Positions 1 to 7,274 are shown, counted from the stretch's first letter. The stretch: 9,023 nucleotides of DNA from Anderseniella sp. (GCA_013041995.1 JABDRA010000698.1:1-9023); one strand, 5' to 3'. Notes: a model not told the origin generated them from the letters alone. Program-made: numbers and translations.

Positions 1-1177
1 GGTAACTGCTGATGGCACTGCGGGTGCGCGGACCGATCGTGCCGCTGGTGCCGCCGGTATCGAATCCGCGCGCACTCAACAGCTCCTGCAGTTCACGGTT
101 ATCAGACCGCGACAGAAGCTTCATGTCCGTTGGCCAGTTGGCAACAAACGGACCCTTGCCGGCCAGCCTGTCTCCCAGGTGGGCCACAGCCAGCGCATAT
201 GAAATTGACCTGTTGTAGGCCAGAATGGCATCAAAGTTCCGGGTCACCAGGAATGCAGGTCCGTGTCTGCCGACCGGCAGCAGCAGCCTGGCGCGGACAT
301 CGGCAACGCCGAACCTGCGCTGTCCGGCCGGCTGCACGCCCAGCTTCGCCCATGCGGCAACAGAACGCGTCCCGTCCTTGCCGGCCATGCGATAATTGAA
401 ACCGCGCGGCAGGCGGACTTCCCAACCCCACGGCATATGGTTCTTCCAGCCGCGCTTCTTCAGATAGTTGGCAGTTGACCCAAGCGCATCCGGCACCGAA
501 TTCCAGATGTCGCGCTTGCCGTCACCCGTCATGTCAACCGCATAGGCATTATAGGTCAGCGGAATAAACTGGGTGTGGCCCATTGCGCCGGCCCAGGAGC
601 CGGTAAACTGGTCCAGTGAAATATCGCCGCTTTGCAAAATATCCAGCGCACCCAGCAATTGTTTGCGGCCATATTTCTTGCGCTGGCCGGAAAACGCCAT
701 GGTGGCAAGCGAGCGGATGACACTCATCTTGCCGGTAAAACTGCCGAAATTTGTCTCCATGCCCCAGATCGACGCGACAATGTATTTGTCAACACCATAG
801 CGCCGCTCGACCGCCTGCAAAGCCCGTGCATGGGTCTCCTGCATCGACTTGCCCCGGGCAATCCGGTCAGCAGACACGCGCTTGTCGATATAGGTCCAGA
901 TCGGTGTTGAAAATTCAGCTTGGCTGGTCTGGCGCGCGAAGATGCGGGGGTCCGGCGTCACGCCGGCGAAAGCCTGCCTGTAGAGGTTTGGCGAAATACC
1001 CTTGCGCCGTGCTTCCGGCCACAGGTCCTCAACAAACTGGTCAAACGCCGCGTTGCGGCTCAGGGCTTCCAGCGCACCAATGTCCAGGCTGCGCGACGCG
1101 GTCGCGCCAAGCCCGAGACCCGCCAGTAGAACTGACAGCGCCGCAAATCCACTAAGAGAAAGTCCAAGCTTTTTCAT
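1..1177 (-). CDS. MltB-family lytic murein transglycosylase, C-terminus cut by window edge
   Basis: This is a periplasmic enzyme that cleaves the MurNAc-GlcNAc bond of peptidoglycan non-hydrolytically, leaving 1,6-anhydro-MurNAc ends. I read 392 codons from the ATG at 1175-1177 to the left edge with no stop. Residues 1-28 form a signal peptide (MKKLGLSLSG, then a hydrophobic run ending in ATA). There is no lipobox cysteine, so the protein is probably soluble rather than a lipoprotein like E. coli MltB. The catalytic segment WGMETNFG lies at 138-145, with E141 as the expected catalytic acid. The family block GSWAGAMGHTQFIP is at 193-206 and DMTGDGKRDIW at 215-225. From about residue 354 a peptidoglycan-binding domain type 1 begins (ELQELLSARGF, TIGPRTRSAI) and is cut off. 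A GGTGGAAG stretch precedes the start. The gene begins 20 bases after the galE stop, so the two are probably cotranscribed. Family assignment is firm; the physiological role is inferred. Confidence 0.93.
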   Translation of the reverse strand, partial: MKKLGLSLSGFAALSVLLAGLGLGATASRSLDIGALEALSRNAAFDQFVEDLWPEARRKGISPNLYRQAFAGVTPDPRIFARQTSQAEFSTPIWTYIDKRVSADRIARGKSMQETHARALQAVERRYGVDKYIVASIWGMETNFGSFTGKMSVIRSLATMAFSGQRKKYGRKQLLGALDILQSGDISLDQFTGSWAGAMGHTQFIPLTYNAYAVDMTGDGKRDIWNSVPDALGSTANYLKKRGWKNHMPWGWEVRLPRGFNYRMAGKDGTRSVAAWAKLGVQPAGQRRFGVADVRARLLLPVGRHGPAFLVTRNFDAILAYNRSISYALAVAHLGDRLAGKGPFVANWPTDMKLLSRSDNRELQELLSARGFDTGGTSGTIGPRTRSAISSY

Positions 1178-1197
1178 TCTTCCACCAAGCTCCCGCA

Positions 1198-2184
1198 TCA
1201 GCCATTGCGCTGTTGCAGGTGTTTTTCCCAGGCAAGCGCACCTGCCACGATAAAATCCAGATCGTCATGTTGAGGCTGCCATTCAAGTACCGACCGCGCC
1301 CGGTCGGCATTGGCAATTATTTCTGCCGCATCACCGGCCCGCCTCGGCGCATCGCGTACATCCAGGGCGAGACCGGCAGCGCGTTCCACTGCGCCGAGCA
1401 CATCGAGCACCGAATAACCTCGACCATATCCACAGTTGAAAAGCTGGCTTTCGGCACCGCTGCGCAAATATGTCAGCGCATTGACATGGGCCCGCACAAG
1501 ATCACTGACATGGACATAGTCGCGCAGGCAGGTGCCATCAGGCGTATCATAGTCTTTGCCGAAAACCTGGAGATGATCACGCTGGCCCAATGCCGTCTCG
1601 CACGCCACCTTGATCAGATGGGTTGCCCGCGGTGTTGACTGACCGCTTCGGCCCTTCGGGTCAGCGCCTGCCACGTTGAAATATCTCAGCGCGACATAGG
1701 TCAGATCGTGCGCAATCGACGCATCACGCAACATCAGTTCGGTCATCAGTTTTGATGTGCCATATGGCGATATAGGCAACAGATCATCATCTTCGCGCAC
1801 CGGGACGTTCTTCGGGTTGCCATACACGGCAGCCGTCGAGGAAAAAATGAAATGCGGCACGCCTGCTTTCACGGCACTGTGGATCAGTGAGCGCGACTTG
1901 ACGGTATTGTTCAGGTAATATCCAAGCGGGTCAGACACGCTATCGGGCACAATGATGGAGCCTGCAAAGTGAATGATGGCATCCACATTGTGTTCATTGA
2001 CGATATTCAGCGTCAGCTCTTCATCCCCGATATCGCCCTCAATCAACCTGGCCTGCGGTGCAACAGCCCACGGCATTCCGGTAGACAGGTTGTCAAGCAC
2101 AACGACGTCGTGTCCCGCATCGCACAGTGCCAGCACCATATGCGAGCCGATATAGCCTGCTCCGCCTGTGACCAGAACACTCAT
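1198..2184 (-). CDS. galE: UDP-glucose 4-epimerase
   Basis: GalE interconverts UDP-glucose and UDP-galactose with tightly bound NAD, in the cytoplasm (Leloir pathway and polysaccharide precursor supply). The protein is 328 aa, close to the usual 330-340. It is an extended short-chain dehydrogenase. The Rossmann motif TGGAGYIGSH is at 6-15 (G7, G10, G13). The SSTAAVYG strand is at 115-122. The catalytic pair is Y141 and K145 in SPYGTSK. RYFNVAGAD is at 167-175, and the GalE hallmark DTPDGTCLRDYVHVSDL is at 213-229. I chose the ATG at 2182-2184 because the Rossmann strand begins directly after it (MSVLVTGG) and GGGAAG lies about 11 bases upstream. The frame stays open upstream to 2271, but those 29 residues look unlike the family. 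It is divergent from galU and leads into the transglycosylase gene. NDP-sugar epimerases with other substrates are related, but the hallmark motif favours GalE. Confidence 0.95.
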   Translation of the reverse strand: MSVLVTGGAGYIGSHMVLALCDAGHDVVVLDNLSTGMPWAVAPQARLIEGDIGDEELTLNIVNEHNVDAIIHFAGSIIVPDSVSDPLGYYLNNTVKSRSLIHSAVKAGVPHFIFSSTAAVYGNPKNVPVREDDDLLPISPYGTSKLMTELMLRDASIAHDLTYVALRYFNVAGADPKGRSGQSTPRATHLIKVACETALGQRDHLQVFGKDYDTPDGTCLRDYVHVSDLVRAHVNALTYLRSGAESQLFNCGYGRGYSVLDVLGAVERAAGLALDVRDAPRRAGDAAEIIANADRARSVLEWQPQHDDLDFIVAGALAWEKHLQQRNG

Positions 2185-2362
2185 TTGCAGATTGCTTCCC
2201 AGATTGCTTCTGTTGATTTCAGCCCGAATCACGGACCCTGCATGAAGACTGATTGTGCTAACAAAACCCAAACAAACCGTTTAGAAAGCTTTACTATTCA
2301 AGCTTCGGCTCCAATGAGGCTTCACACAGAACCAAGGCAGTTTAGGGGAAGGCGTCAGCACC
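2185..2362. promoter_or_regulatory. Divergent galE / galU intergenic region
   Basis: These 178 bases must hold the outward promoters for galE (minus) and galU (plus), since the genes diverge. The middle (about 2255-2310) is more AT-rich than the flanking genes. It contains two copies of the palindrome AAGCTT at 2286-2291 and 2300-2305, 14 bases apart start to start. I could not pick a convincing -35/-10 pair on either strand. The only firm signals are the ribosome binding sites: AGGGGAAGG at 2344-2352 for galU and GGGAAG (minus strand, about 2195-2200) for galE. Promoter presence is inferred from gene orientation. Confidence 0.5.
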
Positions 2363-3253
2363 ATGAGCGGCAAGATCAAAAAGGCTGTATTTCCAGTGGC
2401 AGGACTTGGCACGCGGTTTCTGCCCGCGACCAAGGCTGTTCCGAAAGAAATGCTGACGATTGTGGACCGTCCGGTCATCCAGCTCGCGGTTGACGAAGCG
2501 CGCGAAGCCGGTATTGAGCATTTCATCTTCGTGACCGGGCGCAACAAGGCGGTTATCGAGGATCACTTCGACAAGCAGTTTGAACTTGAAGAAACGCTCA
2601 AGCGCCGCAACAAGAACGTCGAGCTCGAAATTCTCCAGTCAGACCTGCCCGGCGCGGGCCAGACCAGTTTCACCCGCCAGCAGGAACCGCTCGGCCTTGG
2701 CCACGCGGTGTGGTGTGCGCGTGAGCTTGTCGGCAACGAGCCGTTTGCGCTGTTGCTGCCTGACATGTTCATTCACGGGTCGCCGGGGTGCCTGGCACAG
2801 ATGATGACGGTCTATGACGCCCACGGCGGCAATGTCATTGCCGTGGAAGAAGTACCCCGCGACCAGGTACATAAATATGGTGTGGTGGGTGTCGGTGCTG
2901 ATGCCGGTGCGGGCTTTGAGATTACGTCGATGGTCGAAAAACCGAAGCCCGAGGATGCGCCGTCAAATCTGATCATTTCGGGACGCTACATTCTGCAGCC
3001 TGAGATCTTCGACCTGCTGGACAAGCAAACCGCCGGTGCCGGCGGAGAAATTCAGCTGACCGACAGCATGCTCAAACTGATGGATCAGCAGGATTTCTAC
3101 GGCCTGAAGTTTACCGGAACCACCTATGATTGCGGTGACAAGGTCGGTTTTCTGGCGGCCAATGTTGCACTCGGCCTGTCACGCCCCGACATAAGCCCGC
3201 AATTCACCCAAGTGCTGAAGCAGATTATCGCAAACAACGGCGGACTGGATTAG
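2363..3253 (+). CDS. galU: UTP--glucose-1-phosphate uridylyltransferase
   Basis: GalU makes UDP-glucose and pyrophosphate from UTP and glucose-1-phosphate. UDP-glucose feeds GalE and is the donor for exopolysaccharide, lipopolysaccharide and cyclic glucans. The 296 aa length is normal for bacterial GalU. The nucleotide-binding signature AGLGTRFLPATKAVPKEML is at 13-31. VTGRNK is at 57-62, QEPLGLGHAV at 107-116, the metal-site strand LLPDM at 131-135, VEKP at 191-194, SGRYIL at 206-211, GGEIQLTD at 227-234 and DCGDK at 256-260, all in family order. The start is set by AGGGGAAGG at 2344-2352, about 10 bases before the ATG. It is the only rightward gene in the window, divergent from galE, and its stop lies 21 bases from the stop of the convergent NfeD gene. 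RmlA-type thymidylyltransferases share the fold but differ in these motifs. Confidence 0.96.
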   Translation: MSGKIKKAVFPVAGLGTRFLPATKAVPKEMLTIVDRPVIQLAVDEAREAGIEHFIFVTGRNKAVIEDHFDKQFELEETLKRRNKNVELEILQSDLPGAGQTSFTRQQEPLGLGHAVWCARELVGNEPFALLLPDMFIHGSPGCLAQMMTVYDAHGGNVIAVEEVPRDQVHKYGVVGVGADAGAGFEITSMVEKPKPEDAPSNLIISGRYILQPEIFDLLDKQTAGAGGEIQLTDSMLKLMDQQDFYGLKFTGTTYDCGDKVGFLAANVALGLSRPDISPQFTQVLKQIIANNGGLD

Positions 3254-3274
3254 ACTTGGTCTGAATCGGTGTTT

Positions 3275-3721
3275 TCACGCAGGCTCGGTTTCCAGCACCA
3301 TGTCGGACCCGCCGATGATACGCACTCTGGAACCGGCCGGTGCGTCAGTGCCGGTCACCCGCCATAGCGCATCATCCATGCGCACCTTGCCTTCGCCGTT
3401 CACGATGGCTTCATGCAACACCGCGGTGCGGCCGACAAATGCATTCACGCGCTGGTTCAGGTACGGCAGGTTGACCTCATCCGTTGCCCGGGTTCTCACA
3501 TAGCGCCGACCGAGCAGAAGATAGACAACGGAGAGCACGACGAATAGGATAACCTCCATCTGCCAGGTCAGGCCGAGAAAAAGGTCAGCAATGCCGACGC
3601 TCAATGCAGCCAGACCAAACCAGACGAGAACAATGCTGGTGGCGACCAGCTCGCTGACCAGCAGCACACCGGCGATGATCCACCAGGTCCAGTCTCCAAA
3701 AATGCCCAGAATTTCAGCCAT
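3275..3721 (-). CDS. NfeD-like short membrane protein with C-terminal OB-fold
   Basis: This is a small inner-membrane protein of the NfeD family (148 aa), of the short type that lacks the ClpP-like protease domain. Three hydrophobic segments lie at about 12-29, 31-49 and 54-71, followed by the basic stretch GRRYVRTR at 71-78. A soluble beta-rich domain at about 97-146 (GRTAVLHEAIVNGEGKVRM ... GSRVRIIGG) fits the family OB-fold. Short NfeD proteins are known to pair with SPFH/stomatin proteins, and the gene directly upstream is one. The start at 3721 is supported by AGAGGCGG about 8 bases upstream. That site abuts and overlaps the stomatin TAG stop at 3734-3736, which points to translational coupling. 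A role in organising membrane domains or supporting stomatin oligomers is inferred from the pairing. No catalytic residues are visible. Confidence 0.88.
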   Translation of the reverse strand: MAEILGIFGDWTWWIIAGVLLVSELVATSIVLVWFGLAALSVGIADLFLGLTWQMEVILFVVLSVVYLLLGRRYVRTRATDEVNLPYLNQRVNAFVGRTAVLHEAIVNGEGKVRMDDALWRVTGTDAPAGSRVRIIGGSDMVLETEPA

Positions 3722-3733
3722 CGGGTACCGCCT

Positions 3734-4717
3734 CTATTGCTTCACTCTCGGCACGCTTGCGCCACGCTGCGCACTGCCGGTGCGTTGTGCGCCGCCACCA
3801 CCGTGACCGAATGCTTCCTTGGCGATTTCGGCGACGCCTGCAACCGATCCGATCAAGCTGGAGGCTTCAACCGGCAGCATCAGCAATTTCTGGTTCGGCG
3901 ATTTGGCAATGCTTTCCAGCGCCTTGATATAATTGTTGGCAACGAAATAATTGACCGCCTGAACATCGCCTTCGGCAATGGCAACCGACACCATGCGGGT
4001 AGCATTTGCTTCCGCTTCAGCTGCACGCTCACGCGCCTCGGCATCGCGGAACGCGGCTTCACGCCGGCCTTCCGCATCCAGCATGATCGCCTGCTTTTCA
4101 CCTTCGGCTTTCAGAATGGCCGATTCACGCGCACCCTGAGCTTCCAGAATGGAGGCACGCTTGTCACGCTCTGCCTTCATCTGCCGGGCCATGGAATCAA
4201 CCAGGTCGCGCGGCGGGTTGATGTCCTTGATGTCGATGCGGGTCATCTTGACGCCCCATGGCGAGGTTGCCTGGTCGACCACGCCCAGAATTGCATGGTT
4301 GATCTCGTCACGCTGTGACAGCAGGCTGTCCAGGTCCATCGACCCCATGACGGTACGGATATTGGTCATGGTGATATTGAGAATGGCATTTTCCAGCCGG
4401 TTGACTTCATAGGTTGCCTTGGCTGCATCGAGCACCTGAAAGAACGCCACACCGTCGACCTGCACCATGGCATTGTCCTTGGTGATGACCTCCTGGCTCG
4501 GCACTTCCAGCACCTGCTCCATCATGTTCATCTTGGAACCGATCCGGTCGACGAACGGCAGGATAATACCAAGGCCCGGACCCAGCGTTTTCACGTAACG
4601 GCCAAATCGTTCAACGGTGTACTCAAAACCCTGAGGCACGGTCGTAATCGCCTTGAACAGGGTAATGACCGACAGTGCAAGCAGCACCAGAACGAAAACA
4701 CTGAAACCTTCAAGCAT
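3734..4717 (-). CDS. SPFH/stomatin-prohibitin family membrane protein (QmcA-like)
   Basis: This membrane-anchored SPFH protein (327 aa) probably forms large oligomers on the inner membrane; in E. coli the QmcA relative is linked to FtsH and membrane quality control. One N-terminal hydrophobic segment lies at 5-22. The SPFH domain follows at about 23-185, with VPQGFEYTVERFGRY (27-41), LGPGLGIILPFVDRI (45-59), QEVITKDNAMVQVDG (75-89), RTVMG (121-125), SQRDEIN (134-140), WGVKMTRIDIKDI (154-166) and PPRDLVDSM (168-176). A charged Ala/Glu/Arg-rich coiled coil spans about 178-240. A C-terminal helix (AVNYFVANNYIKALE, 254-268) precedes a Gly-rich basic tail. I chose the ATG at 4715-4717 because GAGGA lies 8 bases upstream. 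The in-frame ATG at 4730-4732 has no visible site and would add only five residues. The NfeD partner follows after 12 bases; hemH is upstream. Confidence 0.92.
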   Translation of the reverse strand: MLEGFSVFVLVLLALSVITLFKAITTVPQGFEYTVERFGRYVKTLGPGLGIILPFVDRIGSKMNMMEQVLEVPSQEVITKDNAMVQVDGVAFFQVLDAAKATYEVNRLENAILNITMTNIRTVMGSMDLDSLLSQRDEINHAILGVVDQATSPWGVKMTRIDIKDINPPRDLVDSMARQMKAERDKRASILEAQGARESAILKAEGEKQAIMLDAEGRREAAFRDAEARERAAEAEANATRMVSVAIAEGDVQAVNYFVANNYIKALESIAKSPNQKLLMLPVEASSLIGSVAGVAEIAKEAFGHGGGGAQRTGSAQRGASVPRVKQ

Positions 4718-4744
4718 AAAACCAATCCTCATCTGAAAAGACGC

Positions 4745-4774
4745 ATCCGTCTGCCAATTCGCGGCAGACTGGAT
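4745..4774 (-). terminator. Hairpin between hemH and the stomatin gene (possible terminator or leader structure)
   Basis: An inverted repeat pairs GTCTGCC (4749-4755) with GGCAGAC (4763-4769) around a 7-base loop. Past a single bulged T at 4770 it continues with ATCC (4745-4748) pairing GGAT (4771-4774), giving 11 pairs. In the minus-strand reading it lies about 80 bases after the hemH stop and 28 bases before the stomatin ATG, followed by GCGTCTTTTC, which holds only a short U-run. It could be a weak intrinsic terminator for hemH or a structure in the stomatin leader. The pairing is seen directly; the role is inferred. Confidence 0.4.
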
Positions 4775-4855
4775 GAAATTGGTTAAAAACTACTTTGATT
4801 CGTCTTTCGTCCGGCGCAAATTCGTCAGCTTGCACAAACGGCAGGGAGACCAGCC

Positions 4856-5902
4856 TCAAACCCAGCCGGACAATTCCCGGTCAATCAGCCGCTTCAGCAT
4901 TTTTATCGACGCCTTGCTGTCATTGAGACACGGTGCCACGGAGAAATTCTCCCCGCCATTCTCCATGAAGGTTTCCATCACACCGATGGCAATTTCCTCA
5001 AGTGTTTCAACACAGTCAGATGAAAAGCCCGGCGTTATGACGACGACGTTCTTGACCCCGTCCATCGCCAGTTGTTCGATTGTCTTGTCGGTATAAGGCT
5101 GCAGCCATTCTTCCGTCCCGAACCGGGACTGGAAGGTGATGATCAACTCGCCTTGCTTCATGCCCATTCGCTCACGTAAAAGCCGGGCGGTCTTCTGGCA
5201 ATGGCAATGATAGGGATCACCGCGCATCAGGTATGATTTCGGCAACCCGTGGAACGAGGCCACAACAACGTCCGGCTTGTAATCGAGTGATTTCAGGTGC
5301 GCCTTCAGACTGGTTGCAAGTGCGTCGATGTAAGCCGGGTCATCATGATAGGGCGGCACCGTGCGGATGGCCGGCTGCCACCGCATCTCTTTCAACGTGT
5401 CATAGGATTTATCGAGCGCCGTTGCGGTTGTGGTGGCTGAATATTGCGGGTAGAGCGGAAACAGCAAGACTTTGTCACACCCTAAGCTTTTCAGGTGCTC
5501 GATGCGTTCCTTCACCGGCGGCATGCCATAGCGCATGGCCCAGTCAACCACGATATCCGTATTTCCCGAGTACAGCTTGCTCAATTGCTCGGATTGCGAC
5601 CGGGTGATCGTTTTCAACGGAGACTCATTGCGCTCCTTGTTCCAGATCTGTTCATAGGCGTGGCCCGATTTACTGGGCCGGAACGTCAATACGATGCCAT
5701 TCAGGATAACCCACCATAGCGCCCGGTTTGTCTCGATCACCCGCGGGTCTGACAGAAACTCCTTCAGGTAGCGCCGCATTGGCCAGTAACTTGTGGCCTC
5801 GGGCGTTCCCAGGTTCATGATGAGAATACCAATCTTGCCGCCAACGACGGGCGGATGGTCGGCAGGCAGCACAGCTGCATGTTGGTTGGATTTGTCCAGC
5901 AT
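4856..5902 (-). CDS. hemH: Ferrochelatase
   Basis: HemH inserts Fe(II) into protoporphyrin IX to make protohaem, the last step of haem synthesis, in the cytoplasm or at the inner membrane face. The 348 aa length fits the family. IGILIMNLGTPEA is at 24-36. RYLKEFLSDPRVIE is at 44-57. LFPLYPQYSATTTAT is at 147-161. The active-site strand VVASFHGLPKSYL is at 213-225 with metal-site histidine H218. GDPYHCHCQKTARLL is at 228-242. TFQSRFGTEEWLQPYTD is at 256-272, and PGFSSDCVETLEEI at 291-304 holds the conserved acid E299. I chose the ATG at 5900-5902, with GGAAG just upstream. The frame stays open to a TTG at 5962, but those 20 residues overlap a possible promoter. The C-terminus ends soon after the catalytic region, without the cysteine-rich tail of animal Fe-S ferrochelatases. 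It is separated from the ligase gene upstream by 136 bases. Confidence 0.96.
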   Translation of the reverse strand: MLDKSNQHAAVLPADHPPVVGGKIGILIMNLGTPEATSYWPMRRYLKEFLSDPRVIETNRALWWVILNGIVLTFRPSKSGHAYEQIWNKERNESPLKTITRSQSEQLSKLYSGNTDIVVDWAMRYGMPPVKERIEHLKSLGCDKVLLFPLYPQYSATTTATALDKSYDTLKEMRWQPAIRTVPPYHDDPAYIDALATSLKAHLKSLDYKPDVVVASFHGLPKSYLMRGDPYHCHCQKTARLLRERMGMKQGELIITFQSRFGTEEWLQPYTDKTIEQLAMDGVKNVVVITPGFSSDCVETLEEIAIGVMETFMENGGENFSVAPCLNDSKASIKMLKRLIDRELSGWV

Positions 5903-6038
5903 CGTCTTCCAGGTATCGCTTTCAATCAGGGTCGTTTTAGGTGTTACGGTTAAAAACCACAAACCTGACGGTCTTTAAAGTGCCAGAGTGGCTTAATGAG
6001 CCCCGACCCTTAGCGTACGGCTCTCACAACATAACAGA
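5903..6038. other. Spacer between the ligase gene and hemH
   Basis: This 136-base spacer probably ends the transporter/ligase transcript and starts the hemH one. An imperfect inverted repeat, GAGCC (5998-6002) with GGCTC (6019-6023), has a 16-base loop and no U-run, so it is a poor terminator. CTTTAAAG at about 5982-5990 is a short palindrome. No gene is visible here on either strand. Confidence 0.4.
5934..5962 (-). promoter_or_regulatory. Possible hemH promoter
   Basis: On the minus strand TTGTGG (5957-5962) is followed after exactly 17 bases by TAAAAC (5934-5939). These match the sigma-70 -35 consensus at 3 of 6 positions and the -10 at 4 of 6. They would place transcription start about 25 bases before the hemH ATG. 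The spacing and position are good but the matches are weak, so this is a tentative call. I saw no clear Irr- or RirA-type operator. Confidence 0.25.
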
Positions 6039-7274
6039 TCAGGCGGCGGCAGGACGATCGTCCGATATCACCTTCCCGTCATTTTCCAGACTACCTACGC
6101 CAACAAGTTCAACCTGTCCACGTATCTTGCAGATCTTTTGCATGGTCTGGGCAACCGCATCTTCCAGGCCATCTGCCGGATTGCTGCATTCTGCCTGCAG
6201 TACAAGGGTGTCCTGTTCATTGCTGCGCCCGACGACAAGGCGCAGTTTGCCAAGCTCGGGATGGGCCTTGCCGATGTCTGCGACCTGTGAGGGATGAACG
6301 AACATGCCCTTTACCTTTGTGGTCTGGTCCGCCCTGCCCATCCAGCCCTTGATGCGTTGGTTGGTGCGTCCACAAGGGCTTGCACCCGGCAGAATTGCAG
6401 ACAAGTCTCCAGTACCGAAGCGGATCATCGGATAGGTTTTGTTGAAGTTGGTCACCACCACCTCACCAACCTCGCCTTCGGCAACGGGCTCATTGGTGCC
6501 GGGACGCACGATCTCCAGGATCACGCCCTCATCGACGATCATGCCCTCCACCGCCTCGCTCTCATACGCGATAACGCCGACGTCTGCGGTGGCATAACAC
6601 TGCAATACGCTGACCCCGCGGCTGGCATATTCTTCGCGAAGGCTCGGAAACAATGCCCCGCCTGAAACCAGCGCCCGCTTGATCGACGATACATCGCGAC
6701 CGGTTTCCGCGGCCTTGTCCTGCAGGATTTTCAGAAAGTCAGGCGTGCCGGTGAACCCGACAGGTTTCAGCGCCTCGATATTGTCCATCTGCAGTTCGGT
6801 ATTGCCGATACCGGCAGGGATCACCGCGCATCCCAGCGCACGAGCGCCTTCGTCGAGAATGAAGCCGCCCGGTGTCAGATGGTAGGCAAAGCAATTGTGC
6901 ACCATGTCACCCGGCCTGAAACCGGCCGCAAACAGTGCACGCGCCCCGCGCCAGGGATCAGCGGCAAGTCCCATCGGTTCGAAAATCGGGCCCGGTGACA
7001 TGAACACCCTGCCCCAGGTTTCCGGACCGCCCGGGGTGAAACCACCGAATGGCGGTTCTGCCGCCTGCAGGTCTTTCAGTTCGGTCTTGCGCAATACCGG
7101 CAACTGCGCCAGTGCCTGTCTGTCTGTAATCTTGGATGGCTGCACACCTGCCAGGTAGCGTTTCCAGCCGGGCGCGCTCATCGCATATACGATCTGAGCC
7201 GGCAGATCCTTGAAAAGTTGCGCCTCGCGCTCGTTGTGATCGCGCGTCTCCAGCTCATCGAAATACGAAGTCAT
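6039..7274 (-). CDS. PaaK-like AMP-binding (acyl-adenylate/CoA ligase) family protein
   Basis: This 411-aa protein resembles phenylacetate-CoA ligases (usually about 430 aa), which adenylate a carboxylic acid with ATP and pass it to CoA. Family features appear in order: PVLRKTELK (59-67), FRPGDMVHNCFAYHLTPGG (119-137), GCAVIPAG (148-155), GFTGTPDFL (173-181), ALVSGGALFP (201-210), an A5-like CYATADVG (226-233), the A7-like YPMIRFGTGDLS (281-292) and A8-like GRADQTTKVKGMFVHPSQV (313-331). GKVISDDR near the end (400-407) carries K401 at the place of the usual catalytic lysine. The Ser/Thr/Gly-rich ATP phosphate loop of typical members (SSGTTGKPT in PaaK) is replaced by MSPGPIFEP at 92-100. The start at 7274 has GGAA about 10 bases upstream. 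It follows livF after 45 bases, probably in the same operon, which suggests activation of an imported acid. Substrate and activity are unknown. Confidence 0.85.
   Translation of the reverse strand: MTSYFDELETRDHNEREAQLFKDLPAQIVYAMSAPGWKRYLAGVQPSKITDRQALAQLPVLRKTELKDLQAAEPPFGGFTPGGPETWGRVFMSPGPIFEPMGLAADPWRGARALFAAGFRPGDMVHNCFAYHLTPGGFILDEGARALGCAVIPAGIGNTELQMDNIEALKPVGFTGTPDFLKILQDKAAETGRDVSSIKRALVSGGALFPSLREEYASRGVSVLQCYATADVGVIAYESEAVEGMIVDEGVILEIVRPGTNEPVAEGEVGEVVVTNFNKTYPMIRFGTGDLSAILPGASPCGRTNQRIKGWMGRADQTTKVKGMFVHPSQVADIGKAHPELGKLRLVVGRSNEQDTLVLQAECSNPADGLEDAVAQTMQKICKIRGQVELVGVGSLENDGKVISDDRPAAA

Noticed and set aside
751..1155. Plus-strand open frame of 134 codons
   Set aside because: It lies entirely opposite the well-supported transglycosylase gene and has Arg/Pro/Ala-rich composition typical of an antisense shadow in GC-rich DNA.
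2286..2305. Two AAGCTT palindromes 14 bases apart in the galE/galU intergenic region, as a possible operator
   Set aside because: Six-base palindromes in an AT-rich stretch arise easily by chance, and the flanking bases do not extend the symmetry.
1969..2493. Plus-strand open frame of 174 codons spanning the galE start and the galU start
   Set aside because: It overlaps both well-supported genes in other frames and shows no family motif.
3737..4318. Plus-strand open frame of 193 codons
   Set aside because: It is antisense to the conserved stomatin gene, has no recognisable motifs and no ribosome binding site.
4781..4790. The decamer GGTTAAAAAC occurs both here (upstream of the stomatin gene) and at 5949-5958 (upstream of hemH), suggesting a shared regulatory site
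   Set aside because: Dozens of 10-base repeats are expected by chance in 9 kb, and the flanks do not match well enough to call a motif.
5998..6023. GAGCC/GGCTC inverted repeat as a terminator for the ligase gene
   Set aside because: The stem is only 5 bp with a 16-base loop and lacks a U-run, so it is mentioned only within the spacer entry.
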